A DNA stretch of 64,000 nt, taken from the NCBI RefSeq assembly GCF_019303475.1, contig NZ_JABLSI010000015.1:641-64640 (forward strand). The letters run 5' to 3'. How positions within the stretch are numbered: the first letter of the stretch is position 1; each line of letters starts with the position of its first letter. The position numbers were made by a program, and so were the translations under genes. Below are positions 40,770 through 49,041 of this stretch, piece by piece. A model generated the notes under the pieces. The model worked only from the letters and a program-made list of their open reading frames with translations. It was not told the origin of the DNA and did no database searches. Source of the DNA: Streptomyces sp. JJ38. Its GTDB lineage: Bacteria; Actinomycetota; Actinomycetes; Streptomycetales; Streptomycetaceae.

Positions 40770-42164
40770 GTGCACCAGACGACACCAGGCGCATACGCCG
40801 GGGCGGGGACGCCCCCCGGCTTCGGGGCGCCCATGCCGGAGACGCTGCTGCGGCGCGATCTCGGTTTCGGCCAACTCTCGCTGCGGGTGGTGCTGGTGCT
40901 GGCCGCCGGGGCCGGGGTGGGCTTCGTCGGGGCGGGCGCGGACCGGTCCGACGGCTCCGGGGGCGGGCTCACCGGCGTCGGGGCGGCCCTGCTGGCGGGG
41001 GCCGTGGTCGCGTTGGCGGCGCTGGCCCGCGCCAGCCTCGCGCGGCGGCGGCTGCTGCAGGCAATGCGGCACAGCCAGCCCGCGCCGGCCGGGCTGGCCG
41101 GGCTGCGCGCCGCGTGGGGCGTCGTCTCCGGCCTGGCGCTGCTCGCCGGGCTGCTCACGCTGGGCGCGGGGCTGACCGGGGCCGCGCGGGCTGCCTACGA
41201 CGAGTCGGACGTCGCGGTGTACGGGGCGCTGTTGGCGTGGGGCGTGCTGCTGCTGTCCACGGGCACGGTGGGGGCGGTGAAGGCGCTGCGCACGTTCGGA
41301 GGTTCTCCCGGGCACGCGTACGCCGCGGGCGGGCACCTCCCCGGCACGGTCGACGCTCCCCCGGGCTGGGCACCCGGTGCCGCTTCCCCGGGGCAGGCCG
41401 GCCGCACCGCCCCGGCGTTCGCGGCGCCGGTACCGCTGCCGATGAGCCCGGAGGAGGAGTACCAGGCCCGGCTGGAGCGGCTGTACTACAGGACCCGGGG
41501 CAGGCCGGTGGCCCCGCACTTCCTCAGCACGCGGCTCACGTACGCGATCCCCGGGCTCACCCGGGCCGGTGCGCTGGCGCTCTACGTCACGGCCGCGCTC
41601 GTCCTCGGGGGCACCGGGGTGGCGGCGTCCGTCCTGTCGGTGTGGGCGGACACCTTCCTGTGGCCCGTGCTGATCCTCTCGGGTGTGCTGTGGCTGGCCC
41701 TGCTCATGGAACTGGTGACGTACGGCGCCCGGGTGGGCGGGATCGTCTTCGTGACGGTGAGCGTGATCGGGGTGCTGGCGGTGCCGTACGCCGGCTACTC
41801 CAGCCAGGTCCTGCTGGACCGGGGCGAACTGGTGACCGCCGAGGTGACGCGCACGAAGATGCCGACCCGGGGCGGCGAGCGCTGCTTCCTGCGCCCGGAG
41901 GGGAGCGGGCGGGAACTCTCGCGCAGCGTGTCCTGCGCCGGGCGTGACGTGGGCGACCGCGTCCGCGTGTACATCGATCCCCGGGACCGGGTGCCGCCGA
42001 GCGACGACCCCTACGGCGACCGGACGTTCGCGTTGTGGGGCGGCGCGCTCACGCTGACGATGCTGGCCGGTTCGGCGGTGTGGTCGGTGACCACGGGCTA
42101 CCGCAGACGCCGCGAGTTGGGACTCCTCGGCCGCCCCGCCGCCGACCCGCGTCAGCGGCCGTAG
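40770..42164 (+). CDS. Polytopic membrane protein with DUF3592-like C-terminal domain
   Basis: 464 residues from GTG 40770 (GGGGGAAG upstream). There are seven or so membrane helices: VVLVLAAGAGVGFVGAG, VGAALLAGAVVALAALA, VVSGLALLAGLLTLGAGL, VYGALLAWGVLLLSTGTV, then after a Pro/Gly linker YVTAALVLGGTGVAASVLSV, LWPVLILSGVLWLALLMELV and IVFVTVSVIGVLAVPYAGY. The short extracytoplasmic domain (RGELVTAEVTRTKMPTRGGERCFLRPEGSGRELSRSVSCAGRDVGDRVRVYIDPRDRVPP) looks like DUF3592. A last helix (LWGGALTLTMLAGSAVWSVTTGY) follows. Function unknown. Divergent from the DinB gene. Confidence 0.8.
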   Translation: MHQTTPGAYAGAGTPPGFGAPMPETLLRRDLGFGQLSLRVVLVLAAGAGVGFVGAGADRSDGSGGGLTGVGAALLAGAVVALAALARASLARRRLLQAMRHSQPAPAGLAGLRAAWGVVSGLALLAGLLTLGAGLTGAARAAYDESDVAVYGALLAWGVLLLSTGTVGAVKALRTFGGSPGHAYAAGGHLPGTVDAPPGWAPGAASPGQAGRTAPAFAAPVPLPMSPEEEYQARLERLYYRTRGRPVAPHFLSTRLTYAIPGLTRAGALALYVTAALVLGGTGVAASVLSVWADTFLWPVLILSGVLWLALLMELVTYGARVGGIVFVTVSVIGVLAVPYAGYSSQVLLDRGELVTAEVTRTKMPTRGGERCFLRPEGSGRELSRSVSCAGRDVGDRVRVYIDPRDRVPPSDDPYGDRTFALWGGALTLTMLAGSAVWSVTTGYRRRRELGLLGRPAADPRQRP

Positions 42165-42375
42165 CGCGCCGCGACGGCGGCGGCCGTCTCGGCGAGGGCG
42201 ACACGCAGGGCGGGCGGTGCGAGGGTGTGCCGTGGCGTTCCCGGGTGCGGCGCCCCCGCACGACGGCCGGGGGCCATGGGCGGCGTTCACCACGCCGCCC
42301 ATGGCCCCCTTGCCACGCGTCCGCCCGCGTCGTGGCATCCCCCCGTGATGCCGGTCGCGGGGACACGGGCTCAGT

Positions 42376-42822
42376 TCACCGGGGGACGGGCCCCGGCGCG
42401 GCGCCCTCCCGGGCCCCACCGGCACGGCACCCGTCCGCGGGGCTCGCGGTGCCCTGGCCGCGGGCGTCCCGGACGAGGAGGACCGCGGGGACCAGCCCGA
42501 GCAGCAGCGGGCTCGGCTCCAGGATGGCGGCCCCGATCAGGCACCAGGCGCCCAGGCCCCAGCCGATCGGGGCGGGGACGACGAGCCCCTGCCGGGAGAG
42601 GTGGCAGACGAGCATGCCGAGCAGCAGCATCGGCACGGCGAAGCTGGCGATGACGAGCCAGAAGGCCCCGGCCGCCCTGCTCGGCTCGACGAACTCGTCA
42701 CGGGACAGGCCCCACAGGGCGCCGCTGAGCCAGTCGTCCAGGTGTTCCGTCGTCTGCACGCCCATACCCAGGAGGTGCGCCAGGCTGAGAACGATCAGGC
42801 TTCGCCCTGCCCACAGTGTCAT
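42376..42822 (-). CDS. DUF6463-like four-helix membrane protein
   Basis: 148 residues with helices at SLIVLSLAHLLGMGVQ, AAGAFWLVIASFAVPMLLLGMLVCHLS, IGWGLGAWCLIGAAILEPSPLLLGLVPAVLLV, and a Gly/Ala-rich basic tail. The first helix carries a His, as in DUF6463-type proteins often found next to TetR genes. The divergent TetR gene and the inverted repeat between them indicate it is the regulated target. Role unknown. Confidence 0.75.
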   Translation of the reverse strand: MTLWAGRSLIVLSLAHLLGMGVQTTEHLDDWLSGALWGLSRDEFVEPSRAAGAFWLVIASFAVPMLLLGMLVCHLSRQGLVVPAPIGWGLGAWCLIGAAILEPSPLLLGLVPAVLLVRDARGQGTASPADGCRAGGAREGAAPGPVPR

Positions 42823-42834
42823 GACCCCGCCTTT

Positions 42835-42851
42835 CGAAACTGCAAGTTTCG
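42835..42851. promoter_or_regulatory. Inverted repeat CGAAACT-GCA-AGTTTCG, likely TetR operator
   Basis: Perfect 7-bp arms lie in the 56-bp gap between the divergent membrane-protein and TetR genes, in a locally AT-rich stretch. This is the expected binding site of the adjacent TetR. Confidence 0.75.
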
Positions 42852-42878
42852 GAACTGGCGGTACCGTAACATGGAGCC

Positions 42879-43472
42879 ATGGGAAGGCCCAGAGACACCC
42901 GCGTCGACCAGGCGATCCTGGACGCCACGCGCATGCTGCTCGCCCGCGACGGATACGCGGGGCTGACGATGGACGCCGTCTCGGAGGAGGCGGGCATCGG
43001 CAAGGCCGCCATCTACCGCCGCTACGCGACGAAGCAGGAGATGGTCTTCGCCGCCGCCGTGCACGACACCGACCTGCCCGCCCCCGCGGACACCGGCAGC
43101 CTTGGCGGGGACCTCACGGCCCTGACGAGGGACATCGTCGAGCAGCTCACCAACCCGGCGGCGGCCAGCGCCGTCCTCGGCCTGCTCGCGGACATCGGCG
43201 CCTCCGCCGACCTGGCCGCCCGCTTTCACCGAGCCTTCGTCGTCCGGGAGCAGGCCGTCATCGCCGCAGTGCTGGACCGCGCCGTGGTCCGCGGCGAGCT
43301 GCCGGCGAGCCCGCCGGTCGCCCCGGTGCACGCCCTGCTCACCGGGCCCGTCTTCGCCGCTCTGTTCCTCCAGCGGGAGCAGCCCGCCGGGCTCGCCGAG
43401 CGCCTCGCCCGCGTCGTGGAGTCGGCCCTCACCAGCGGAGCCCTCCTCTCCACCCCGCCCGAGCCGCGGTAG
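42879..43472 (+). CDS. TetR-family regulator
   Basis: 197 residues. DNA-binding domain: DTRVDQAILDATRMLLARDGYAGLTMDAVSEEAGIGKAAIYRRYATKQEMV. The C-terminal domain (LTRDIVEQLTNPAAASAVLGLLADIGASADLAARFHRAFVVREQAVIAAVLDRAVVRGELP) is TetR_C_16/33-like. ATG 42879 follows the operator-like repeat. It most likely represses the divergent membrane-protein gene and itself. The stop nearly touches the CDF exporter stop; a small GTAGGC/GCCTAC hairpin spans both ends. Confidence 0.93.
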   Translation: MGRPRDTRVDQAILDATRMLLARDGYAGLTMDAVSEEAGIGKAAIYRRYATKQEMVFAAAVHDTDLPAPADTGSLGGDLTALTRDIVEQLTNPAAASAVLGLLADIGASADLAARFHRAFVVREQAVIAAVLDRAVVRGELPASPPVAPVHALLTGPVFAALFLQREQPAGLAERLARVVESALTSGALLSTPPEPR

Positions 43473-43481
43473 GCCCGCCGC

Positions 43482-44537
43482 CTACAGCGGATGGCCGTGG
43501 TGGGCCAGGGGGGCGTGGGGGTCGGCTGCGCCGGTGGGGGCGTGGTCGGTGTGGACGGTCGCGGCGGTGAGCCGCGGCACCGCGTGGATCAGGGCGTGCT
43601 CGGCGGCGACCGCCAGCTCGTGCGCCCCGACGACCGTCAGCCGGGCGTCGACCACGATGTCGGCCTCGGCGTGCAGGGCGTGACCGATCCAGCGCATGCG
43701 CACCCGGCCGACGTCCCGCACCCCCTCCACGCCGTGCAAGGCCCGCTCGGCGAGATCGACCAGGGCCGGGTCGACCGAGTCCATCAGCCGCCGGAAGACC
43801 TCGCGCGCGGCGTCCTTCAGGATCAGCAGGATCGCGGCCGTGATCAGCAGCCCCACGACCGGGTCCGCCCAGCGCCAGCCGATGCCCGCGCCCGCGGCGC
43901 CGAGCAGAACGGCGAGCGAGGTGAAGCCGTCGGTGCGGGCGTGCAGGCCGTCGGCGACGAGCGCGGCCGAGCCGATCTTCCGGCCGGTGCGGATGCGGTA
44001 GCGGGCCACCCACTCGTTACCGGCGAACCCGGTCAGCGCCGCCGCCGAGACGGCCCACAGGTGGCTGACGTCCCGCGGGTCGAGCAGCCGGTCCACCGCG
44101 GCCCACGCGGCCAGGGCGGCCGAGGCCGCGATGGTGGCGACGATCAGCACCCCGGCCAGGTCCTCGGCCCGCCCGTACCCGTAGGTGTAGCGGCGGTTGG
44201 CCGCCCGCCGCCCGAGCAGGAACGCGATGCCGAGCGGGACGGCGGTCAGCGCGTCGGCGGCGTTGTGGACGGTGTCCCCGAGCAGGGCCACCGAGCCGGA
44301 CAGCCCGACGATCACGGCCTGGACGACGGTGGTCAGGCCCAGCACGCCCAGGGATATCCACAGGGTGCGCATGCCCTCGCGCGAGGTCTCCATCGCCGCG
44401 TCGACCTTGTCCGCGGCCTCGTGGCTGTGCGGTGTGAGCAGATGGGCGAGCCGGTGCCGCAGCCGTCGTCGCCGCGGGCCCCGCCCGTGCTCGTGATGGT
44501 GGTGAGCGTGCGCGTGGGTGTGCCTCGTCCCCTCCAT
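43482..44537 (-). CDS. Cation diffusion facilitator (CDF) family metal exporter
   Basis: 351 residues. The cytoplasmic N terminus is His-rich (HTHAHAHHHHEHG plus HSHEAADK). Six membrane helices follow, with the metal site signatures DTVHNAADALT in TM2 and DGLHARTDGFTS in TM5 (HxxxD each). A C-terminal ferredoxin-like domain is present (VEGVRDVGRVRMRWIGHALHAEADIVVDARLTVVGAHELAVAAEHALI). It exports zinc, cobalt or similar divalent cations with proton exchange. The ATG lacks a strong SD; a frame extension to 44588 is possible but less likely. It lies beside a Cys/His-rich protein gene on the same strand. Confidence 0.93.
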   Translation of the reverse strand: MEGTRHTHAHAHHHHEHGRGPRRRRLRHRLAHLLTPHSHEAADKVDAAMETSREGMRTLWISLGVLGLTTVVQAVIVGLSGSVALLGDTVHNAADALTAVPLGIAFLLGRRAANRRYTYGYGRAEDLAGVLIVATIAASAALAAWAAVDRLLDPRDVSHLWAVSAAALTGFAGNEWVARYRIRTGRKIGSAALVADGLHARTDGFTSLAVLLGAAGAGIGWRWADPVVGLLITAAILLILKDAAREVFRRLMDSVDPALVDLAERALHGVEGVRDVGRVRMRWIGHALHAEADIVVDARLTVVGAHELAVAAEHALIHAVPRLTAATVHTDHAPTGAADPHAPLAHHGHPL

Positions 44538-44880
44538 GAGCCAACGGTGGCACAGGAAGCCGATTGCGGCTATCGCCGTCGTACCCACCGTGACCAGCTG
44601 CGATGCCCTCGCAAGTACGAGGCCTCACGTACGTGTCCGGTGGCGGCCCCGGCTGGCCCGGGGGACGCTCGGGACGTGGTCGCCGAGCACGGCTCCGGGC
44701 AGCCGGCCGCTCTCGACGTTGAGGACGCGATGACCAGCCCGGTCCGCACCAGCCCGCGGCCCCACCCGTGCCCCGGGCCGCACCCCGGCCCGGGGGTATC
44801 CGATGCACGTCCTGCGCGGGCTCGGCGGCGTCCTCGGTGCCGTGGCACGCGGACGGCGAAGGGCTGAGCGCGCCCGTCGC
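44538..44880. other. Noncoding gap between CDF and Cys/His-rich genes
   Basis: 343 bases without a convincing gene on either strand. Frames here are shadows with no family resemblance. No clear promoter or hairpin was recognised. The CDF gene's promoter must lie here if it is not cotranscribed with the Cys/His-rich gene. Confidence 0.5.
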
Positions 44881-45180
44881 TCAGTGGTCGTCCCAGTGGT
44901 CGCCGTGCGCGGCGTGCCGGTGTCCGTCGTGCAGGTAGTCGACGTGGTCCCCGTGCGGCACGGCCTCGTGGCCGCACATCTCGCCGTGCTGATGCTCGTG
45001 CCCGGTGTGCTGGACGTGGCGGCCGGGCTCGCACTCGTCCCAGTGGCCGGCGTGCGCGCGGTGCAGATGGCCGTCGTGCACGTAGTCGACGTGGTCGCCG
45101 TGCTCGACGCTCTGGTGGCCGCAGGTGGCACCGTGCTCGTGGGAGTGGGCCTCGTGCGGGTGGTGCGTGGCTGTCGTCAT
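44881..45180 (-). CDS. Cys/His-rich metal-binding protein with two internal repeats
   Basis: 99 residues, about a third His, with two copies of one unit: CGHQSVEHGDHVDYVHDGHLHRAHAGHWDE (residues ~20-50) and CGHEAVPHGDHVDYLHDGHRHAAHGDHWDD (~69-98). The N terminus THHPHEAHSHEHGATC and linker HVQHTGHEHQHGEMC add more ligands. No signal peptide, so it is a cytoplasmic metal buffer, sensor or chaperone, probably serving the CDF exporter on the same strand. The imperfect palindrome 31 bases upstream suggests metal-responsive control. AGGGAG precedes the ATG. Confidence 0.88.
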   Translation of the reverse strand: MTTATHHPHEAHSHEHGATCGHQSVEHGDHVDYVHDGHLHRAHAGHWDECEPGRHVQHTGHEHQHGEMCGHEAVPHGDHVDYLHDGHRHAAHGDHWDDH

Positions 45181-45210
45181 GAGTCGCTCCCTGGGTCTCT
45201 CCCCAGGCTA

Positions 45211-45232
45211 GCGATATGACCGGTTATGTCGC
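45211..45232. promoter_or_regulatory. 22-bp imperfect palindrome upstream of the Cys/His-rich gene
   Basis: GCGATATGACCGG-TTATGTCGC is symmetric about ACCGGT at 18 of 22 positions. It sits 31 bases upstream of the start, where an ArsR/SmtB-type or similar metalloregulator would bind. The closest regulator candidates are not in the window. Confidence 0.6.
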
Positions 45233-45263
45233 ATGGTGTCCTGCTCGTTGCGGCTTTCCCTCC

Positions 45264-47213
45264 TCACTCGTCCCCGGGTGCGTACATCGCCGCGATCTCC
45301 CGGTGGAAGTCGCGGACGATCTGCGTCCGGCGCAGCTTGAGCGACGGCGTGACGTGCCCGGCCTGCTCGGTGAAGTCGACGGGCAGCACCGTGAACCGGC
45401 GGATGGCCTCGGCCCGGGACACCAGGCGGTTGGCCTCGTCCACGGCCTGCTGGATGTTGTGCCGCAGGTCCGGGTCCACCACGAGCTCCCGCATCGACAG
45501 GTGCTCCTTGCGGTGCATGCGGCGCCAGTGCGCGATGCCGTCGGGTTCGAGGGTGACGATCGCGGTGAGGTACTCACGGTTGTCGCCGATGACCAGACAG
45601 TGGCCGATGAGGGGGTGCCCGGTCAGCCACTCCTCCAGCGGCGCGGGGGCGATGTTCTTGCCGCCGGAGGTGATGATGAGGTCCTTCTTGCGGCCGGTGA
45701 TCGTCAGATAGCCCTCGTCGTCGAGGGCGCCGAGGTCGCCGGTGGCGAACCAGCCCTGCGCGTCGGTCGCGGGCACCACCGCCTGCTGCTCGGCCTCCCA
45801 GTAGCCGCCGAAGACGCTGCCGCCCCTGATCAGCACCTCCCCGTCCCGCGCGATGCGGACGGCGGTGCCCGGCATCGGCCAGCCCACCGTGCCGAACCGG
45901 GGCTTCAGCGGCGGCGTGCAGGTGGCGGCGGCCGTCGTCTCCGTCAGCCCGTAGCCCTCGTAGACCTCGATACCCGCGCCGGCGAAGAAGGCGGACAGCC
46001 GGCGGCCGAGCGGCGAGCCCCCGGAGATGACGTACCGGACCTGCCCGCCGAGCGCGGCCCTGATCCGCCGGTAGACCAGCGCGTCGTACAGACCGCGGGC
46101 CGCCCGCAGGCCGAGACCGGGACCGCGCCCGCCGCCGGACGCGGCGGCGGTGGACGTCTCCCCGTACCGGACGGCGACGCGCTCCGCCCGGTCGAACGAG
46201 GAGGCGCGGCGCATCTCCTCGGCCGTCGCCCGGGCCCGGTTGAAGACCTTCTCCAGCACGTAGGGGACGGCCAGCAGGAACGTCGGCCGGAACGACCGGA
46301 GGTCGGAGATCAGGGCGTCCGTCTCCGTACTGGGCGCGTGCCCCAGCCGGGTGCGGGCCCGCAGGCAGCCGACGGCGATCATCCGGCCGAAGACGTGTGC
46401 GAGCGGCAGGAAGAGCAGCGTGGTGGCCGGCAGGTCGCTGACGTCCTGGAAGACGGGGTGCAGCAGGTCGACGGCGTTGTCCACCTCGCACAGGAAGTTC
46501 CCGTGCGTGAGCACACAGCCCTTGGGCGTGCCGGTCGTGCCCGAGGTGTAGATGAGCGTGGCGACGTTGTCCGGGCCGAGGGCGGCGCGGCGCTCGTTCA
46601 CCAGCGCGTCGGGGACGGCCCGCCCCGCGGCGTCGAGCTGCTCGACGGCGCCGTTGTCGATCTGCCACAGATGGCGCAGCCACGGCACCGAGCCGCGGAT
46701 GCCGCTGACGAGCCGCGCCCCGGCCACGTCGTACACGGCGATGCCGGTGACGCCCGCGTCCTGGAGTATCCAGCGCACCTGGGCGGCGGACGACGTCGGG
46801 TACACCGGCACCGTGATCAGGCCGACGGCCCAGGCGGCGAAGTCCAGCAGCGTCCACGCGTAGCAGGTGGGCGCCATGATGGCGAGCCGGTCACCCGGCC
46901 GCATGCCGGCGGCGATCAGCCCGCGCGCGACGGCCTGTACCTCCTCGGCGAACGCGGCGCAGGTGACGTCGTCCCACGCGCCGTCGGGGCGCCGCCGGGC
47001 CAGCACGACGTCCTCGGGCGCCTCGGCGGCGTTGGTGAACGGGATGTCGGCGAGCGAGCCCCGCCGCGGGAACGGCACGAGCGGAGGCACCTCGGCCTGC
47101 CGGACGACGCCGTCCCGGGAGCGGCGGAGCAGGGGCGGCACGAGTCCGGGGCGCCCCTGCTCCGCCCCCGGCCGCGCCGAAGACTGCGGGGCGGCACCGT
47201 GCTGTACGGACAT
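45264..47213 (-). CDS. Long-chain fatty acyl-CoA synthetase (AMP-forming)
   Basis: 649 residues. Adenylation motifs: TLIYTSGTTGTPKGCVLTHGN (A3/P-loop), YEGYGLTETTAA (A5), GWFATGDLGALDDEGYLTITGRKKDLIITSGGKNIAP (A7-A8, the latter with the FACS-type linker) and SLKLRRTQIV near the end (A10 Lys in the SLK segment). It activates long-chain fatty acids to CoA thioesters via acyl-AMP. Start ATG 47213 was chosen for GGAGGG just upstream; a GTG-type extension to 47228 is possible. Monocistronic; the 28 bases before it include an inverted repeat. Confidence 0.95.
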   Translation of the reverse strand: MSVQHGAAPQSSARPGAEQGRPGLVPPLLRRSRDGVVRQAEVPPLVPFPRRGSLADIPFTNAAEAPEDVVLARRRPDGAWDDVTCAAFAEEVQAVARGLIAAGMRPGDRLAIMAPTCYAWTLLDFAAWAVGLITVPVYPTSSAAQVRWILQDAGVTGIAVYDVAGARLVSGIRGSVPWLRHLWQIDNGAVEQLDAAGRAVPDALVNERRAALGPDNVATLIYTSGTTGTPKGCVLTHGNFLCEVDNAVDLLHPVFQDVSDLPATTLLFLPLAHVFGRMIAVGCLRARTRLGHAPSTETDALISDLRSFRPTFLLAVPYVLEKVFNRARATAEEMRRASSFDRAERVAVRYGETSTAAASGGGRGPGLGLRAARGLYDALVYRRIRAALGGQVRYVISGGSPLGRRLSAFFAGAGIEVYEGYGLTETTAAATCTPPLKPRFGTVGWPMPGTAVRIARDGEVLIRGGSVFGGYWEAEQQAVVPATDAQGWFATGDLGALDDEGYLTITGRKKDLIITSGGKNIAPAPLEEWLTGHPLIGHCLVIGDNREYLTAIVTLEPDGIAHWRRMHRKEHLSMRELVVDPDLRHNIQQAVDEANRLVSRAEAIRRFTVLPVDFTEQAGHVTPSLKLRRTQIVRDFHREIAAMYAPGDE

Positions 47214-47236
47214 GCGGCCCTCCACCACCAGTCGTT

Positions 47237-47265
47237 GACTGGGATTCGACAGAACTTACCCAGTC
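47237..47265. promoter_or_regulatory. Inverted repeat GACTGGG-N15-CCCAGTC upstream of the acyl-CoA synthetase
   Basis: Perfect 7-bp arms with a 15-base spacer lie 24 bases before the ligase start. It could be a repressor site such as those of FadR-like TetR proteins, or a weak hairpin in the leader. Confidence 0.4.
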
Positions 47266-47491
47266 GTAGGTTGCCGCATGGCAGCACCTTCCGGCCAGAG
47301 GTCGTACACGTCCACCACACACCGTGACCCACTCCTTCACGCCCGCGGCACGACGCGGCCGCGGAGCGGGAGGGCTCGGCGGGAGCCGGGCGGGCTCAGC
47401 TCGGGGCGGAGGCGAGGCAGTCGATCCCGCTCTGCTGGTAGCCGACGGTGATGCCCGGGAACGGCACTCGGACTGGCCCGTGAAATGCATA

Positions 47492-47521
47492 CAAGAAACT
47501 TGCATGGATGAAACTTTCTTG
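47492..47521. promoter_or_regulatory. AT-rich promoter region with CAAGAAA/TTTCTTG repeat before the ATPase gene
   Basis: The gap 47214-47549 has no gene. Its last 65 bases are unusually AT-rich and hold the 7-bp inverted repeat CAAGAAA-N16-TTTCTTG and a direct repeat GAAACTT twice, 29 bases upstream of the ATPase start. Probably promoter and operator; the factor is unknown. Confidence 0.45.
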
Positions 47522-47549
47522 ATTCCATCTCTTCTGGAGGTGGGCAGCC

Positions 47550-48971
47550 ATGGACGGGTTTGTCGGACGTCGAGCCGAACTCGAAGCCCTCGCGGGCCTG
47601 CTCGCGCCGGTGCGGACCGGTGGACGCGGTGGGCGGCGCGGCCGCGCCGTGCTGATCAGAGGGCGTCGACGGGTCGGAAAGTCACGGCTGGTCGAGGAGT
47701 TTCTCGAGCGGACGGGCCTTCCCCACGTCTTCTTCACGGCCGTCGGAGGATCGAAGCAGGAGGACCTGGCGGGATTCACCGCCGAGGTGGCCGCGTCCGA
47801 CCTGCCCGACGCCGAGCGCGTCGCGGATTTCGCCGCGGCGCAGACCTGGGACGGGGCCCTGAGTCTGCTGGCCGGAGTGTTGCCCACCGACACGCCGAGC
47901 GTCGTCGTTCTCGACGAGATGCCCTACCTCGTACGGGAGGACCCCACGTTCGAGGGTGCCCTGCAGAAGGCGTTCGACCGGAGCCTGTCCAGGCTGCCCG
48001 TGCTGCTGATCCTCATCGGCTCCGACCTGGCCATAATGGAGCGGCTCAACACCTACGGGCGACCGTTCTACCAGCGCGGGACGGAAATGGTCGTACCCCC
48101 GCTCAACCCCGCCGAGGTGGGGACCATGCTCGACCTGTCGCCCGCCGACGCCTTCGACGCCTTCCTGATCAGCGGCGGGCTTCCGCTGATCCTTGAGGAG
48201 TGGCCCCGGGGGGCAGACCTGTGGGGCTACCTGGACCAAGCCCTGCGGCAGCCGACCTCGGCGCTCCTCGTCAGCGGTGAGCGCACCCTGGCCGCCGAGT
48301 TCCCCACCGAGGCACAGGCACGCTCGGTGCTGGGCGCCATCGGACACGGTGAGCGCACCTTCACCCTCATCGGCCGCGCGGCAGGCGGCCTCAACCCCGG
48401 CTCGCTGACCCGCTCACTGGAGCAGCTCACCTCCCGGCGCATCGTCGCCGCAGACGTCCCGCTGTCCACCCGTCCCAGCCGTGAGACCCGCTACCGCATC
48501 GAGGACCCATACCTTCGCTTCTGGCTTTCCTTCATCGGCCCCCGCATCCCCACCATCGAACGGGGACGCGGCGACCGCGTCCTGGACGCGGTTCGCACCA
48601 GTTGGGCATCCTGGCGAGGCCGGGCGATCGAACCCGTCCTCCGCGACGCACTGTGGCGCCTGGCCGACGACCGTCTCCCCGACGGCACCGACGTCATCGG
48701 CGGATACTGGACCCGCACCAACGACCCCGAGATCGACATCGTCGGAGCCGACCGCTCACCCGTCGCCAAGAAGATCACCACGGTCGGCTCGATCAAGTGG
48801 CTGGAAAACAAGCCCTTCGACCGCCGGGACCTCTCGCGTCTCATCGTTCACCGATCCCGACTCCCCGGAGCTGACGACAGCACTCCGCTGCTCGCCGTGG
48901 CACGCAGCGGGTGCACCGCAGAGGGGATCGACCGGCTCGGCCCGGACGACCTCATCGCAGCCTGGACCTGA
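47550..48971 (+). CDS. ATPase_2/DUF234-type P-loop ATPase
   Basis: 473 residues: FVGRRAELEALAGLL at the start, Walker A RGRRRVGKSRLVEEFLE, Walker B SVVVLDEMPYLV and sensor LLILIGSDLAIMERL. It ends in a C-terminal domain with RYRIEDPYLRFWLSFIGPR and VIGGYWTRTNDPEIDIVGADRSPVAKKITTVGSIKWLENKPFDRRDL, where the EIDIVG...K part is the PD-(D/E)xK-like DUF234 motif. Such proteins are common in archaea and actinobacteria, often single genes of uncertain mobile origin, with unknown function. GGAGGTGGG precedes the ATG. Convergent with the transporter gene across a perfect hairpin. Confidence 0.9.
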   Translation: MDGFVGRRAELEALAGLLAPVRTGGRGGRRGRAVLIRGRRRVGKSRLVEEFLERTGLPHVFFTAVGGSKQEDLAGFTAEVAASDLPDAERVADFAAAQTWDGALSLLAGVLPTDTPSVVVLDEMPYLVREDPTFEGALQKAFDRSLSRLPVLLILIGSDLAIMERLNTYGRPFYQRGTEMVVPPLNPAEVGTMLDLSPADAFDAFLISGGLPLILEEWPRGADLWGYLDQALRQPTSALLVSGERTLAAEFPTEAQARSVLGAIGHGERTFTLIGRAAGGLNPGSLTRSLEQLTSRRIVAADVPLSTRPSRETRYRIEDPYLRFWLSFIGPRIPTIERGRGDRVLDAVRTSWASWRGRAIEPVLRDALWRLADDRLPDGTDVIGGYWTRTNDPEIDIVGADRSPVAKKITTVGSIKWLENKPFDRRDLSRLIVHRSRLPGADDSTPLLAVARSGCTAEGIDRLGPDDLIAAWT

Positions 48972-48992
48972 CCAGTCCCGCCGCCAACGCGA

Positions 48993-49022
48993 CGAGCCCC
49001 GCCGGCACAGCGGCGGGGCTCG
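48993..49022. terminator. Bidirectional terminator between ATPase and transporter
   Basis: A 12-bp perfect stem CGAGCCCCGCCG/CGGCGGGGCTCG with a 6-base loop, 22 bases after one stop and 20 bases before the other. Confidence 0.85.
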
Positions 49023-49041
49023 GTGGGGTGTGGGAGGGTGG

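Noticed and set aside
47396..47490. Minus-strand fragment reading VGYQQSGIDCLAS, reminiscent of an ABC substrate-binding protein start
   Set aside because: Only about 15 suggestive residues, immediately followed by a stop; too short to call a remnant.
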